Positions 24,567 through 32,938 of a DNA stretch of 47,508 bases are shown here, one piece after another. A program made the position numbers and the translations under genes. The notes under the pieces are model-generated. The model had not been told where the DNA came from. It did not search any database and worked only from the letters and a program-made list of their open reading frames with translations. The stretch comes from Oscillospiraceae bacterium. Lineage in GTDB: Bacteria > Bacillota > Clostridia > Oscillospirales > UBA929. The DNA lies in assembly GCA_009782475.1 (NCBI GenBank), contig WRIZ01000014.1, positions 1-47,508 of the forward strand, in the 5' to 3' direction. The first letter of the stretch is position 1, and each line of letters starts with the position of its first letter.

Positions 24567-24595
24567 TTGCTTTTTGCTCACCGAAACAGTATAAT
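24567..24595 (+). promoter_or_regulatory. Promoter of the second T4P-like locus
   Basis: TTGCTT (24567-24572), 17 bases, TATAAT (24590-24595), ahead of the first transglutaminase-like gene. No further terminator is seen before 31457, so it may serve the whole cluster. Confidence 0.65.
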
Positions 24596-24648
24596 GAACC
24601 TTGGAGGCTGGGAGCCTGTATTCAGTTTCGGAGAGGGGGGCGGATGAG

Positions 24649-25965
24649 ATGAGCCGGAAAACAGGGATCATTGTGATTCTGGGTTTCTTATTGTTCATCC
24701 CGCTGCCTGGATGCGGAACCGATGCGCTGCCCTCCGATCCTGACGTACTCCCGATTGATTCGGGCTTTCAAAGCCCGGCACCGCCAACGGCAGAGCCGTC
24801 CATACCCGACCCGTCGCAGCCCGAGGTTTCCGGCCAGGAGCCCGAAACGCCGCCGCCGAGCGATGAGCCGCCTGTAGAAACACCGTCTCCAATAGATTCC
24901 CCCGCGCCGGACAGCCCGCCGCCGGACGAGTCGCCGACGCCGGATGTGCCGGTGTCTGCGCCGGAGCAAGTGTCTCCGTCTGTAACACCCGTTGTGACGA
25001 ACCCGTCTTCGCCGACGCCGGATGCTGCGTCCCCGTCTCCGACGCAGCAAGCCGCCTCCCCCTCGCCGTCCCCATCTCCGCTGCCTTCACCGTCGCCTTC
25101 CCCGACGCCGGAGGAAAAGAAACTCAACCCTCGAAAAGCCTATACCATTCCTATGCCTGCTCAGCCCGGAACCGCTGCGGAGGAAAATGAGAAGGCGGTT
25201 ATCGATTACTCCAACACCAAAGACGGATATGTATGTGTAAAGTATACGGCCGAGACCACCAACGCCCTGAAAGTTCAAATCACGCCGCCCAAAGGGAGCG
25301 TTTACAATTATAACATCGAACCCGACGGGAAATATGAAACATTCCCGCTGAGCGAAGGCAACGGAAGCTATACCATCGGCCTGTACGAGCAGGTTGAGGG
25401 CAACAAATACGCGACCGTCGCGGCGGTGACGGTGGACGTCAGTTTGTCCGACCAGTTCGCGCCCTTCCTCCGCCCCAACCAATTTGTTAACTACAGCAAA
25501 GACAGTCAGGCGACAAAAAAAGCCGCCGAACTGATCAAATACTCCCAAAACCTAGTAGAGGAAATAGGGGAGATATACACCTATATCACCGGCCATATCA
25601 CCTACGACAAAGCGAAGGCCTCCAACGTCAAAAGCGGATACCTGCCCAGCGTGGACGCGACGCTCAGGGACGGCAAGGGCATCTGCTTCGATTATGCCGC
25701 GTTGATGACGGCCATGCTGCGCAGCCAGGGCATCCCCTGCAAGCTGGTGATCGGGGAAGCCAAGGACGCCAAAGGCAATGACGTCCCCAGTCACGCTTGG
25801 ATCAGCGCGTATTCAAAAGACACCGGCTGGATCGACGACGTTATCCAGTTCGACGGCAAAAGCTGGAAACTGATGGATCCCACCTACGGAGCTTCGGCCA
25901 ACAGCAAAGACCTGGAAAAAATGACCACCGACGGAAAATCATACAGACCTAAATTTACCCGCTAA
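24649..25965 (+). CDS. Transglutaminase-like lipoprotein with Pro/Ser-rich stalk (paralogue 1)
   Basis: The 438-residue protein has a signal peptide with lipobox LPGC (Cys22), a long Pro/Ser/Thr stalk (about 30-160, with SPSPSP repeats) that would span the cell wall, an all-beta domain (about 165-265), and a transglutaminase-core domain. The triad is visible: Cys346 in GKGICFDYAALM, His382 in SHAWISAY and Asp410 in LMDPTYG. Such folds act as peptidases or amide cross-linkers; which one is unknown. I chose the ATG at 24649 because GAGAGGGGGG lies eight bases upstream and it gives a clean signal peptide. The gene opens the second T4P-like cluster; its paralogue at 30420 closes it. Confidence 0.9.
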   Translation: MSRKTGIIVILGFLLFIPLPGCGTDALPSDPDVLPIDSGFQSPAPPTAEPSIPDPSQPEVSGQEPETPPPSDEPPVETPSPIDSPAPDSPPPDESPTPDVPVSAPEQVSPSVTPVVTNPSSPTPDAASPSPTQQAASPSPSPSPLPSPSPSPTPEEKKLNPRKAYTIPMPAQPGTAAEENEKAVIDYSNTKDGYVCVKYTAETTNALKVQITPPKGSVYNYNIEPDGKYETFPLSEGNGSYTIGLYEQVEGNKYATVAAVTVDVSLSDQFAPFLRPNQFVNYSKDSQATKKAAELIKYSQNLVEEIGEIYTYITGHITYDKAKASNVKSGYLPSVDATLRDGKGICFDYAALMTAMLRSQGIPCKLVIGEAKDAKGNDVPSHAWISAYSKDTGWIDDVIQFDGKSWKLMDPTYGASANSKDLEKMTTDGKSYRPKFTR

Positions 25966-25991
25966 AATACGAACGGCAAGGGAGCGTTGTT

Positions 25992-27041
25992 ATGAAAAAG
26001 TACCGGGGCTTGGCAAATACATACCTCTCGGTCTTCTGCATGGAGCTGTCGATGATCATGCAGTCGGGCATCTCCATCGCGGAGGGGGTCTATTTGCTGC
26101 TGGATGAAGAGACAGACGCGGACGGGAAGCGGGTATTGAAAAGCCTGCTCGACCCGTTGGAGGACGGGCTGCCCCTTTCAGCCGCCTTGAAGAAATCGCC
26201 CTATTTCCCCAAGTACATGGTCAATATGGCCGAGGTGGGCGAGAAGACGGGACGGCTTTCCGAGACATTGAAGAGCCTTTCCGTTCATTACGAGCGGATG
26301 GATCGCGTGGCGGTGGCCGTTAAAAACGCCATCCTCTACCCGGGAATCCTGCTTCTGATGATGATGGCGGTGGTTTTGATTTTGATCATCGGCGTCCTGC
26401 CGATTTTCAGCGACGTCTTTGAACGGCTGGGCAGTAATATGTCGACGCTGGCTTCCAACCTGATGCGTTTCGGGGAATGGCTGAGCGGTGCGTCGGTCGT
26501 TTTTGCCGCTATATTCGGTTTGATTTTCATTATCGCGCTTGCCCTTTGGGTTTTCCCCAAGTTTCGCGGCGGCGCGCGGAAACTGCTCGGCAAGGTATGG
26601 GGAAACCGCGGGCTGATGAGGGAAACGGCGTCGGCGCGTTTCATCTCGGCCATGTCGCTTGCTTTGGCGAGCGGTCTTGACACGCAGGAAGCGGTGACCA
26701 TGGCGGCGGCCGTCAGCGGCGGAACCAAAGCGGCCAATCAAAAATACGACGCCTGTATGGAGCATCTTCAGGCTGGTCATACCCTTCCCGACGCCATGCG
26801 CCACGCCGGGATCATTTCGGTGCGCGACAGCCGGTTTTTATCGCTCGGCGCGACCAGCGGCATGGCCGACGCGGCGATGGCCGACATAGCCCGCAGGGCG
26901 GAAAACAACGTGCAGGATCACATCGAAAACGTCGTCGGGCGGATCGAACCGACCTTGATCATCATCACTTCGCTCATCGTAGGCGTTGTCCTTCTTTCGG
27001 TCATGCTGCCCTTGATGGGGATCATGACGTCGCTCGGTTGA
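25992..27041 (+). CDS. Second PilC/GspF platform protein
   Basis: A 349-residue GspF-family protein, shorter than the PilC at 774 because it lacks the extra N-terminal segment. Two repeats of the GspF fold are visible, with the MVNMAEVGEKTGRLSETLK motif in the first and FLSLGATSGMADAAM in the second. TMs are at about 118-140, 165-190 and 322-345. It should form the membrane platform of the second pilus-like machine, on which the PilT-type ATPase at 28648 acts. AAGGGAG precedes the ATG. It belongs to the run of short-gap genes between the two transglutaminase-like genes. Confidence 0.92.
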   Translation: MKKYRGLANTYLSVFCMELSMIMQSGISIAEGVYLLLDEETDADGKRVLKSLLDPLEDGLPLSAALKKSPYFPKYMVNMAEVGEKTGRLSETLKSLSVHYERMDRVAVAVKNAILYPGILLLMMMAVVLILIIGVLPIFSDVFERLGSNMSTLASNLMRFGEWLSGASVVFAAIFGLIFIIALALWVFPKFRGGARKLLGKVWGNRGLMRETASARFISAMSLALASGLDTQEAVTMAAAVSGGTKAANQKYDACMEHLQAGHTLPDAMRHAGIISVRDSRFLSLGATSGMADAAMADIARRAENNVQDHIENVVGRIEPTLIIITSLIVGVVLLSVMLPLMGIMTSLG

Positions 27042-27045
27042 CGGC

Positions 27046-27390
27046 ATGAAAAAGCGGACGGTTTTCAAAAAAGGGCCTGTGGCGGTGATGAAAGAGGCAT
27101 TCGGGATGCTTCTCTTTACCATATTGGTCGGCGTGATGATCGTGATCGGGCTGGTGCAGGCCGAAGCCTCCAGCCGTGCCGAAGGACTCCGCCTGTTGGA
27201 GGAAAGCGTCAAGCGCGCCGTTGTGGAGTGTTACGCGCTGGAAGGCCGTTACCCGGAGAGCATCGCGCACATCGAGCAGCGTTACGGGGTCATCATAGAC
27301 CGGAGCAAATACAATGTGCACTATAGTATTTTCGCGCCCAACATCATGCCGGATATAACGGTCATTGATAAAAGGGGTGGTGAAGGATGA
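27046..27390 (+). CDS. Pseudopilin-like protein with non-canonical N-terminus
   Basis: This 114-residue protein has a basic N-terminus, one hydrophobic helix (about 20-40, MLLFTILVGVMIVIGLV) and a small globular part with CYALEGRYPESI, a phrase seen in GspG-type pseudopilins. The usual cleavage pattern (Gly, then hydrophobic residues with Glu at +5) is absent; the Gly before MLLFT is followed by Thr at +5. It may be an unprocessed or atypical minor pseudopilin. The ATG follows the PilC2 stop by four bases and the stop overlaps the next ATG. Confidence 0.65.
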   Translation: MKKRTVFKKGPVAVMKEAFGMLLFTILVGVMIVIGLVQAEASSRAEGLRLLEESVKRAVVECYALEGRYPESIAHIEQRYGVIIDRSKYNVHYSIFAPNIMPDITVIDKRGGEG

Positions 27391-27860
27391 AGAAGGGGAG
27401 AGCCGGCACCGCCGCCGCGCTGATGATTTTCTGCGTCTTCGCCATGACGGTGTTAACCGTTTTGATGCTGGGAGCCGGTGTGTATAAAAACATCAGCGAT
27501 ACCGCAAAACAAGACTATGAGGAACGCGTCTGCCTTTCGTATATTTGGTCGAAAGTGAAAAACATGGACGACGCCGGAGGCTTTTACATCGCGGATTTTC
27601 AAGGACAGCCCGCTTTATGCTTTGACGAGGTGTTCGGGGATGATGTATACCGGACGGTGATCTATCACTATGAAGGCTGGCTGAGAGAGCTTTTCTTCGA
27701 CGCCGTGCTGACGCTTCCTGCCGGGAGCGGGGCTCCGATCGTTCAAGTCGAATCACTGCGGTTTGAGGAATGGCCGGGCGGCTTAGTCAGTGTGATGGCC
27801 GGTTCCGATCAACTACTGCTGACCCCCAGAAGCGGAGCGATCGAGGTGACGTATGAATAA
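27387..27860 (+). CDS. DUF4860-like single-TM protein
   Basis: A 157-residue protein with one N-terminal TM (about 8-32, ending LGAGVYKNISD) and an extracytoplasmic domain with ERVCLSYIWSKVKNMDDAGG, YRTVIYHYEGWLRELF and a late beta region. From memory this pattern is that of DUF4860, found in T4P-like gene clusters of Clostridia; function unknown. There is no prepilin cleavage signature, so it may be an accessory minor subunit. Start and stop overlap both neighbours (ATGA at 27387, eight bases at 27853). Confidence 0.75.
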   Translation: MKKGRAGTAAALMIFCVFAMTVLTVLMLGAGVYKNISDTAKQDYEERVCLSYIWSKVKNMDDAGGFYIADFQGQPALCFDEVFGDDVYRTVIYHYEGWLRELFFDAVLTLPAGSGAPIVQVESLRFEEWPGGLVSVMAGSDQLLLTPRSGAIEVTYE

Positions 27861-28215
27861 CGGCCGGAGTAAGTCGGGGTTGTTCCTGATCGAGCTTCTT
27901 GTTGTCATTACCGTCTTCGCCCTCTGCGCCGCTTTCTGCGTGAGGATATTTACCTCGGCCTATTTGGCCGGGATAAAGTCCCGTGACGTCAGCCGCGCCC
28001 TCAACATCGCCAAAAGTGCCGCCGAAGCCTATAAAGTAACAGGGGATGCTGCCCGATCCGCTTCATTGGCGGCCGGTGAAGACCAGTTTACAGTATATTT
28101 TACCCCTGTGGAGGATGCGCCGGTTCCAACCTGCGTCATATCGGTGGTATTAGACGAAGAAGAGTTAGTGTCCATCACCGCCGCGTCGAGAGTGAGGGGG
28201 GAGCGGAATGGGTAA
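27853..28215 (+). CDS. Minor pseudopilin with canonical prepilin signal
   Basis: This 120-residue prepilin-like protein has a leader ending KSG, predicted cleavage after Gly9, then LFLIELLVVITVFAL with Glu at +5. A small soluble part follows. It is the only protein of this second cluster with a clear class III signal, so it is the likely main pseudopilin there, processed by the peptidase at base 1. It overlaps both neighbours by eight bases, implying coupled translation. Confidence 0.8.
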   Translation: MNNGRSKSGLFLIELLVVITVFALCAAFCVRIFTSAYLAGIKSRDVSRALNIAKSAAEAYKVTGDAARSASLAAGEDQFTVYFTPVEDAPVPTCVISVVLDEEELVSITAASRVRGERNG

Positions 28216-28633
28216 AGAAGGAATGGGCGTCGGCAGCGCGTCATTGATTTTGATCTTCGCGGTGCTCTGCCTCACTATTTTCGCGCTGATTTCTCTCACC
28301 TCGGCTGAGAATGATAAAGTGCTGACCGAAGTCAACGCCGAGCTGGTGGCGGCTTATTATGAAGCGGATACCCTTGCCGAGTATATCCTCGACGAGATTC
28401 TCTCGGCAGATGTGATTCCCGAAACGATTCGCGGAATAGACATTAAGGAAACGGTCGATTTTTTCACCGATGAATCGATTATCGCGTTCCGATGCCCGGT
28501 CACCGAGGAGAAAGAACTCTATGTCCAGCTATCCATTGATATGTTCGGCTATGCGGAAATCCTGAATTGGAAAATGCAGGATACCCAGGAGTGGAGCGAC
28601 GAGGATGATAAACTGCCTGTGTGGCAAGGCTAG
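28208..28633 (+). CDS. Single-TM protein of the pseudopilin cluster
   Basis: The 141-residue protein has a glycine-rich N-terminus (MGKEGMGVGSAS), one hydrophobic helix (about 10-33) and an acidic soluble domain ending in WSDEDDKLPVWQG. No Glu+5 prepilin signature is present. I do not recognise a named family, though small proteins beginning GMGV with a similar helix recur in clostridial pseudopilin clusters (memory, not verified). It probably acts as a structural partner of the adjacent pseudopilin. The start overlaps the preceding stop. Confidence 0.6.
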   Translation: MGKEGMGVGSASLILIFAVLCLTIFALISLTSAENDKVLTEVNAELVAAYYEADTLAEYILDEILSADVIPETIRGIDIKETVDFFTDESIIAFRCPVTEEKELYVQLSIDMFGYAEILNWKMQDTQEWSDEDDKLPVWQG

Positions 28634-28647
28634 AAGGAGAGAACGCA

Positions 28648-29721
28648 ATGCTAATTGATGCTGAAAACCTGCTGCGGCAATCGGTCGAGATGAGAGCGTC
28701 GGACGTCTTCATCGGCGCGGGACGCCAGCCCTTCTTTAAGATCGAGGGCGTCCTTGTGCCGCAGGGCGGCGACAGGATGTCCGCCGTTGAGGCGGAGGAC
28801 TTTATCCGCTTGTTGTACGCCATGGCCAACAGGCCGATCGAGCGGTTCAAACAGTCGGGTGACGACGATTTTCCGGTCGCCGTGCCCGGCGTTGCCCGGT
28901 TCCGCGTCAACGCCTATATGCAGCGCGGCACGGCGGCGGCCATCATCCGCGTTGTGGCGTTTGAGATCCCCGATTATAAAACCATGCGCATCCCCGAAGA
29001 GGTCATGCACCTCGCCACCGAAAAACGCGGGCTGCTGCTCGTTACAGGAACAGCCGGAAGCGGCAAAACGACCACCCTTGCCTGCATCATCGACGCCATC
29101 AATCAGGCGCGCAACTGCCACATTGTCACACTGGAAGACCCGATCGAGTATCTGCAAAGGGATAAGAAGAGCCTGATCAGCCAGCGTGAGATTTCCGCCG
29201 ACACAGAGTCCTATATGTCGGCACTGCGCGCCTCGCTGCGTCAGGCACCCGACATCATCCTGCTGGGTGAGATGCGCGATTTTGAAACCATCCGCACCGC
29301 CATGACGGCCGCCGAAACCGGGCATCTTGTCATTTCGACCCTGCATACCGTCGGGGCGGTGACGACCCTCGACCGCGTCATCGACGTTTTCCCGCCCGAC
29401 CAGCAGCAGCAGATACGCATCCAACTCTCGATGGTGCTTGTGGCGGTGGCGTCTCAGCGGCTGATCCCCGATAAAAACGGCGGGCTGATCCCAACCTTTG
29501 AGATCATGCGCCTCAACAGTGCCATCCGCAATCTGATCCGCGAAGGCAAAACCCATCAGATCGACAGCGTCATCCAAACGTCGGCCGCCGAAGGCATGGT
29601 GAGTATGGACTCTTATATGGTCAGGCTGTTCAAGCAAGGGCTTATCACAGCCGAAACGGCACTGGAGAACGCGGTGAATGAGGAGCAGATGAAACGGCGT
29701 CTTGACGCTTCGGGGATATGA
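28648..29721 (+). CDS. pilT: PilT-type retraction ATPase
   Basis: The 357-residue length matches PilT (about 345-370). The N-terminal PAS-like part is followed by the RecA-like domain: Walker A GTAGSGKTTT (Lys140), Asp box around LEDPIEYL, Walker B DIILLGEMRD (about 201-210), His box GHLVISTLHT, and the C-terminal AIRNLIRE motif (in NSAIRNLIREGKTHQI) that marks PilT rather than PilB. No PilB-type N-terminal domain is present. I chose the ATG at 28648 after AGAAGGAGAG; an upstream GTG at 28621 would overlap the preceding gene. It overlaps the sortase start as ATGA. Confidence 0.93.
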   Translation: MLIDAENLLRQSVEMRASDVFIGAGRQPFFKIEGVLVPQGGDRMSAVEAEDFIRLLYAMANRPIERFKQSGDDDFPVAVPGVARFRVNAYMQRGTAAAIIRVVAFEIPDYKTMRIPEEVMHLATEKRGLLLVTGTAGSGKTTTLACIIDAINQARNCHIVTLEDPIEYLQRDKKSLISQREISADTESYMSALRASLRQAPDIILLGEMRDFETIRTAMTAAETGHLVISTLHTVGAVTTLDRVIDVFPPDQQQQIRIQLSMVLVAVASQRLIPDKNGGLIPTFEIMRLNSAIRNLIREGKTHQIDSVIQTSAAEGMVSMDSYMVRLFKQGLITAETALENAVNEEQMKRRLDASGI

Positions 29722-30404
29722 AGCGTTCCCGGCGTAAGCTATTCTCGGCTGCGCTGATTTTGGCCGGGTGCGTTTGCATCGCCGTTCTCGTGTTTATCGA
29801 GGCGCGCGATTATCCCTTTTCGCCGGGTGTGGAAGAAAAGATGTCCGACCCGCCCCCGCCGGATTTCGACGTTGTCGGGTATGAGGAGTATATCCAAGAG
29901 ATGATTAATAGCCCCGCTGCGGACGGAACCCCGGCTTTTTTACCCGACCCCGGCGACCCGGCGGAAGAATCACCCGCTCCGGCACAGCCGAGATACGTTC
30001 TGCTGGGAACAATCAAAATCCCGAGGATCGATATTTCCGAAAACCTCTTTGAGGGAACGGAGAACCAAATGAGATACGGCGTCGGGCATTTGGAAGGGTC
30101 GCCGATGCCGGGGGAAAAAGGCAATGTTGTTTTGTCCGCCCACCGGGTCTCCACCGTGGGGAAATACCCTTTCCGGCATCTCGATAAAATGCAGGACGGG
30201 GACAGGATCGTCATAAAGCTGGGGGAGGAAACGTTCGCCTACGAGGTATACGACCAATTCATCGTTCACGAGACCGACCTTTGGGTGTTGAAATCGGTGA
30301 AAGAAGAGACCCATGTGCTCACCCTGGTGACTTGCGACCCGGCGGGCGGATACGGAAGACGGGAAGACCGGCTGATTGTCAGAGCCAAATTGACTGATGG
30401 TTAA
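29718..30404 (+). CDS. Sortase, class D-like
   Basis: This 228-residue protein has an N-terminal TM anchor (about 9-28), a Pro-rich linker (about 40-92) and a sortase barrel. Catalytic residues are visible: His142 in LSAHR, Cys206 in TLVTCDP, and Arg218 in REDRLIV. The GTIKIPRIDI start of the fold and short loops favour class D/E over pilus-building class C. It should cut LPxTG-like signals and join proteins to the wall or to each other. No such substrate is visible in this window. The ATG overlaps the pilT stop, so it is translated together with the pilus motor. Confidence 0.9.
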   Translation: MKRSRRKLFSAALILAGCVCIAVLVFIEARDYPFSPGVEEKMSDPPPPDFDVVGYEEYIQEMINSPAADGTPAFLPDPGDPAEESPAPAQPRYVLLGTIKIPRIDISENLFEGTENQMRYGVGHLEGSPMPGEKGNVVLSAHRVSTVGKYPFRHLDKMQDGDRIVIKLGEETFAYEVYDQFIVHETDLWVLKSVKEETHVLTLVTCDPAGGYGRREDRLIVRAKLTDG

Positions 30405-30419
30405 AAAGGAGAGGTTACC

Positions 30420-31457
30420 ATGAAAAAAATGATTGCAAACGGTTTGATCCTCCTCATGATGTTTGCGCTGCTGGGAGGCTGCGCCGCCAAGATTGTGGAG
30501 CTCCACCACCCCGAAAGCGTGACGTCAACCGAGTATGACGCGCAATACCATGCCGACGAGGGCGTCCTCGACGTTATGTATCTTGACGATGGGGATTTCA
30601 TTGATATTGCGCCGGAAATGGTGCCTTTGGCCGCCGCGCCGGCCGTCTTTTCGATCCCCGTGCCCGAAGCCCCCGGCACCAGCGTGAAGAAAAACGATAA
30701 ATCCGTAATCGACTATTCCAACGCCAAAGACGGATATATCATGGCCAAATACATCCCGAAGAGCACCAAAAACATTAAAATCATCATCAAAGGGCCGAGT
30801 GACGCGCAATACCAATACTCCTTAAAATCCGGGGATGTTTATGAAGTGTACCCCCTGTCGGACGGGAACGGAAAGTATACCGTCGGCGTATACGAGCAGG
30901 TTGACGGCTCTAAATACGCGACCGTTGTATCGGCGACGGTGGATGTCAAGCTGTCGGATGAATTCGCGCCCTTTATCCGCCCCAACCAATATGTGAACTA
31001 CAACAAGGACAGCCAAACGGTTAAAAAAGCGGCGGAACTGGTGAAAGGGAAGGACACCACCCTCGATAAATTAGCCGCAGTCTATAACCACGTCATCAAA
31101 AATCTCACCTATGATAAGGAAAAAGCGAAAAACGTTAAAAGCGGCTATCTGCCCGATGTGGATGAAATCCTGAAAGCGGGGAAGGGTATATGCTTTGACT
31201 ATGCCGCCGTGATGGCCGTCATGCTCCGCAGCCAGGACATCCCGACCAAACTGGTGGTGGGATATACCGGCGACGTTTACCATGCCTGGCTGACCGTATA
31301 CAGCAAAGAGACCGGCTGGATCGACAGCGTTGTCCAGTTTGACGGAAAGACATGGAAACTGATGGATCCGACCTTTGCCTCAACCGGCAATCAAAGCAGC
31401 GATACCATGCAATACATCGGAGACGGCAAAAACTATACCGCCAAATTTCTGTATTAA
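30420..31457 (+). CDS. Transglutaminase-like lipoprotein (paralogue 2)
   Basis: The 345-residue protein has a signal peptide with lipobox LGGC (Cys21), a short linker, a beta domain (about 75-175) and a transglutaminase core with Cys258 in GKGICFDYAAVM, His288 in YHAWLTVY and Asp316 in LMDPTFA. It is clearly homologous along its length to the protein at 24649 (shared VIDYSN.KDGY, PFxRPNQ.VNY.KDSQ and SGYLPxVD segments) but lacks the long Pro/Ser stalk, so it would stay nearer the membrane. AAGGAGAGG precedes the ATG. Confidence 0.9.
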   Translation: MKKMIANGLILLMMFALLGGCAAKIVELHHPESVTSTEYDAQYHADEGVLDVMYLDDGDFIDIAPEMVPLAAAPAVFSIPVPEAPGTSVKKNDKSVIDYSNAKDGYIMAKYIPKSTKNIKIIIKGPSDAQYQYSLKSGDVYEVYPLSDGNGKYTVGVYEQVDGSKYATVVSATVDVKLSDEFAPFIRPNQYVNYNKDSQTVKKAAELVKGKDTTLDKLAAVYNHVIKNLTYDKEKAKNVKSGYLPDVDEILKAGKGICFDYAAVMAVMLRSQDIPTKLVVGYTGDVYHAWLTVYSKETGWIDSVVQFDGKTWKLMDPTFASTGNQSSDTMQYIGDGKNYTAKFLY

Positions 31458-31478
31458 CCCATTTAGGAAGGTGACCCA

Positions 31479-32936
31479 ATGGACGATCTGTTTCAAATAA
31501 ACCAGGCCGATAATGTTGCCGTTGCCCTTAAACCCATTGTCAGCGGAACCGAAATGTTGGGGTTCAGGGTTCAGGAATCCATACTGGCCGGACATAAGGT
31601 CGCACTCAACAACATCCCCTTAGGAGGGGATGTTGTTAAGCATGGCTTTCCTATAGGGAAAGCCGCGGCGGATATTCCGGCCGGAGGGTATGTGCATACC
31701 CACAATGTGGAAACCCGCGCTGAAACGGATACGGAGTATCGATACCAACCGGCGGCGCAGTCGTCGTTTGAGAAGAAAACAGGGTCTATTTGGGGCTATA
31801 TGCGGAGCGACGGCAGTTACGGCATACGCAATGAGGTTTGGATCGTCAATACGGTCGGCTGTGTCAACAAGGTGTCCGAACGCATCGCCGATGAAGCCAA
31901 CAAACGGTACGCGGGGAGGGTGGACGGCATCTATGCCGTGACCCACTCGCTCGGCTGCCAGCTTGGCAGCGATTATGAAGCGACCCGCCGGATTTTGACC
32001 GGGCTGGTGCGCCATCCGAACGCCGGGGGAATCCTCGTTCTCGGGCTTGGCTGTGAAAGCAACGGCATGGAGGCGTTTCAAAAGCTCCTCGGCGATTACG
32101 ATCCTGAACGCGTCAAATTTTTGGTGGCGCAGGAGCATGAGGATGAAGAAAAAGCGGCCATGGAGCTGATTGAGGGGCTTATCCTTTACGCCGGAAAGGC
32201 AAAACGCTGTGAATTTGGGCTGGATAAACTCGTGATCGGCTTGAAATGCGGCGGGAGCGACAGGTTTTCCAGCGTCACCGCCAACCCGCTGGTCGGATGT
32301 GTCGCCGATACCCTTCGGGCATACGGAGGCACGGCGATCCTGACAGAAACGCCGGAAATGTTCGGTGCCGAACAGGTATTGATGAATCGCTGCCAAACCC
32401 CCGCCCTGTTTGAAAAGACGGTCGGTTTGGCAGAAAAATACAAAGCCTATTATAACCGCTACGGGCAAGGCGTTTGTCAAAATTCGTCTCCCGGCAATGA
32501 GAGCGGGGTCACCACACAGGAGGAAAAGTCGTTAGGGTATATCCAAAAAGGGGGAAGCGGCGCGGTAACGGACGTTTTGGGGTATGGGGAACGTGCGTGC
32601 CTTCCGGGGCTGACCCTGCTGGACGCGCCTCCCGACGACCTTATATCAATGACGGCGCTTACGGCGGCAGGGGCTCATATCATCCTGTTCACCACCGGGC
32701 GGGGAACACCGGCGGGAGCCTTTGTGCCAACCATCAAAATAGCGTCCAACCCGGCTTTAGCCGCGAAAAAAGCCAAATGGATCGATTTCAACGCGGGCGC
32801 GCTGCTGGACGGGACGCCGATGGAAAAGCTGGCCGAGGATTTATGGTATTCCATCCTCACGGTCGCCGAAGGCAGGATGAATACGAAGAATGAACTCTAC
32901 GGCGGCCGTGAGATCGCTATTTTGAAGACGGAATAA
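31479..32936 (+). CDS. uxaA: UxaA-family dehydratase (SAF + altronate/galactarate dehydratase domains)
   Basis: A full-length 485-residue member: SAF domain (about 1-75, GHKVALNNIPLGGDVVKHG) and the catalytic part starting GYMRSDGSYGIRNEVWIVNT, with HSLGCQ, LGLGCESN and GLKCGGSDRFSSVTANP, all typical of altronate, galactarate or sulfolactate lyases. It should dehydrate a sugar acid using iron. It follows the second transglutaminase-like gene by 21 bases, with no terminator between, yet has no evident link to pili. AGGAAGG precedes the ATG. The gene ends two bases from the convergent chemoreceptor gene. Confidence 0.9.
   Translation: MDDLFQINQADNVAVALKPIVSGTEMLGFRVQESILAGHKVALNNIPLGGDVVKHGFPIGKAAADIPAGGYVHTHNVETRAETDTEYRYQPAAQSSFEKKTGSIWGYMRSDGSYGIRNEVWIVNTVGCVNKVSERIADEANKRYAGRVDGIYAVTHSLGCQLGSDYEATRRILTGLVRHPNAGGILVLGLGCESNGMEAFQKLLGDYDPERVKFLVAQEHEDEEKAAMELIEGLILYAGKAKRCEFGLDKLVIGLKCGGSDRFSSVTANPLVGCVADTLRAYGGTAILTETPEMFGAEQVLMNRCQTPALFEKTVGLAEKYKAYYNRYGQGVCQNSSPGNESGVTTQEEKSLGYIQKGGSGAVTDVLGYGERACLPGLTLLDAPPDDLISMTALTAAGAHIILFTTGRGTPAGAFVPTIKIASNPALAAKKAKWIDFNAGALLDGTPMEKLAEDLWYSILTVAEGRMNTKNELYGGREIAILKTE
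31608..31701 (+). other. Cluster of inverted repeats inside the uxaA coding region
   Basis: Four inverted repeats stand close together: AACAACATCCCCT-TAGG-AGGGGATGTTGTT (31608-31637, perfect 13-bp arms), GGCTTTCC/GGAAAGCC (31644-31664), TCCGGCCGGA (31676-31685) and GGGTATG-TG-CATACCC (31686-31701). They lie where the SAF domain ends. The first is far stronger than expected by chance. Confidence 0.6.
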
Positions 32937-32938
32937 CC

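Noticed and set aside
28651..29637. 328-codon minus-strand frame opposite pilT
   Set aside because: Mirror of the PilT coding sequence; no start signal or recognisable fold.
28648..29721. PilB assembly ATPase
   Set aside because: The ATPase has PilT length and the AIRNLIRE motif and lacks the PilB N-terminal domain; no other ATPase of this family is visible.
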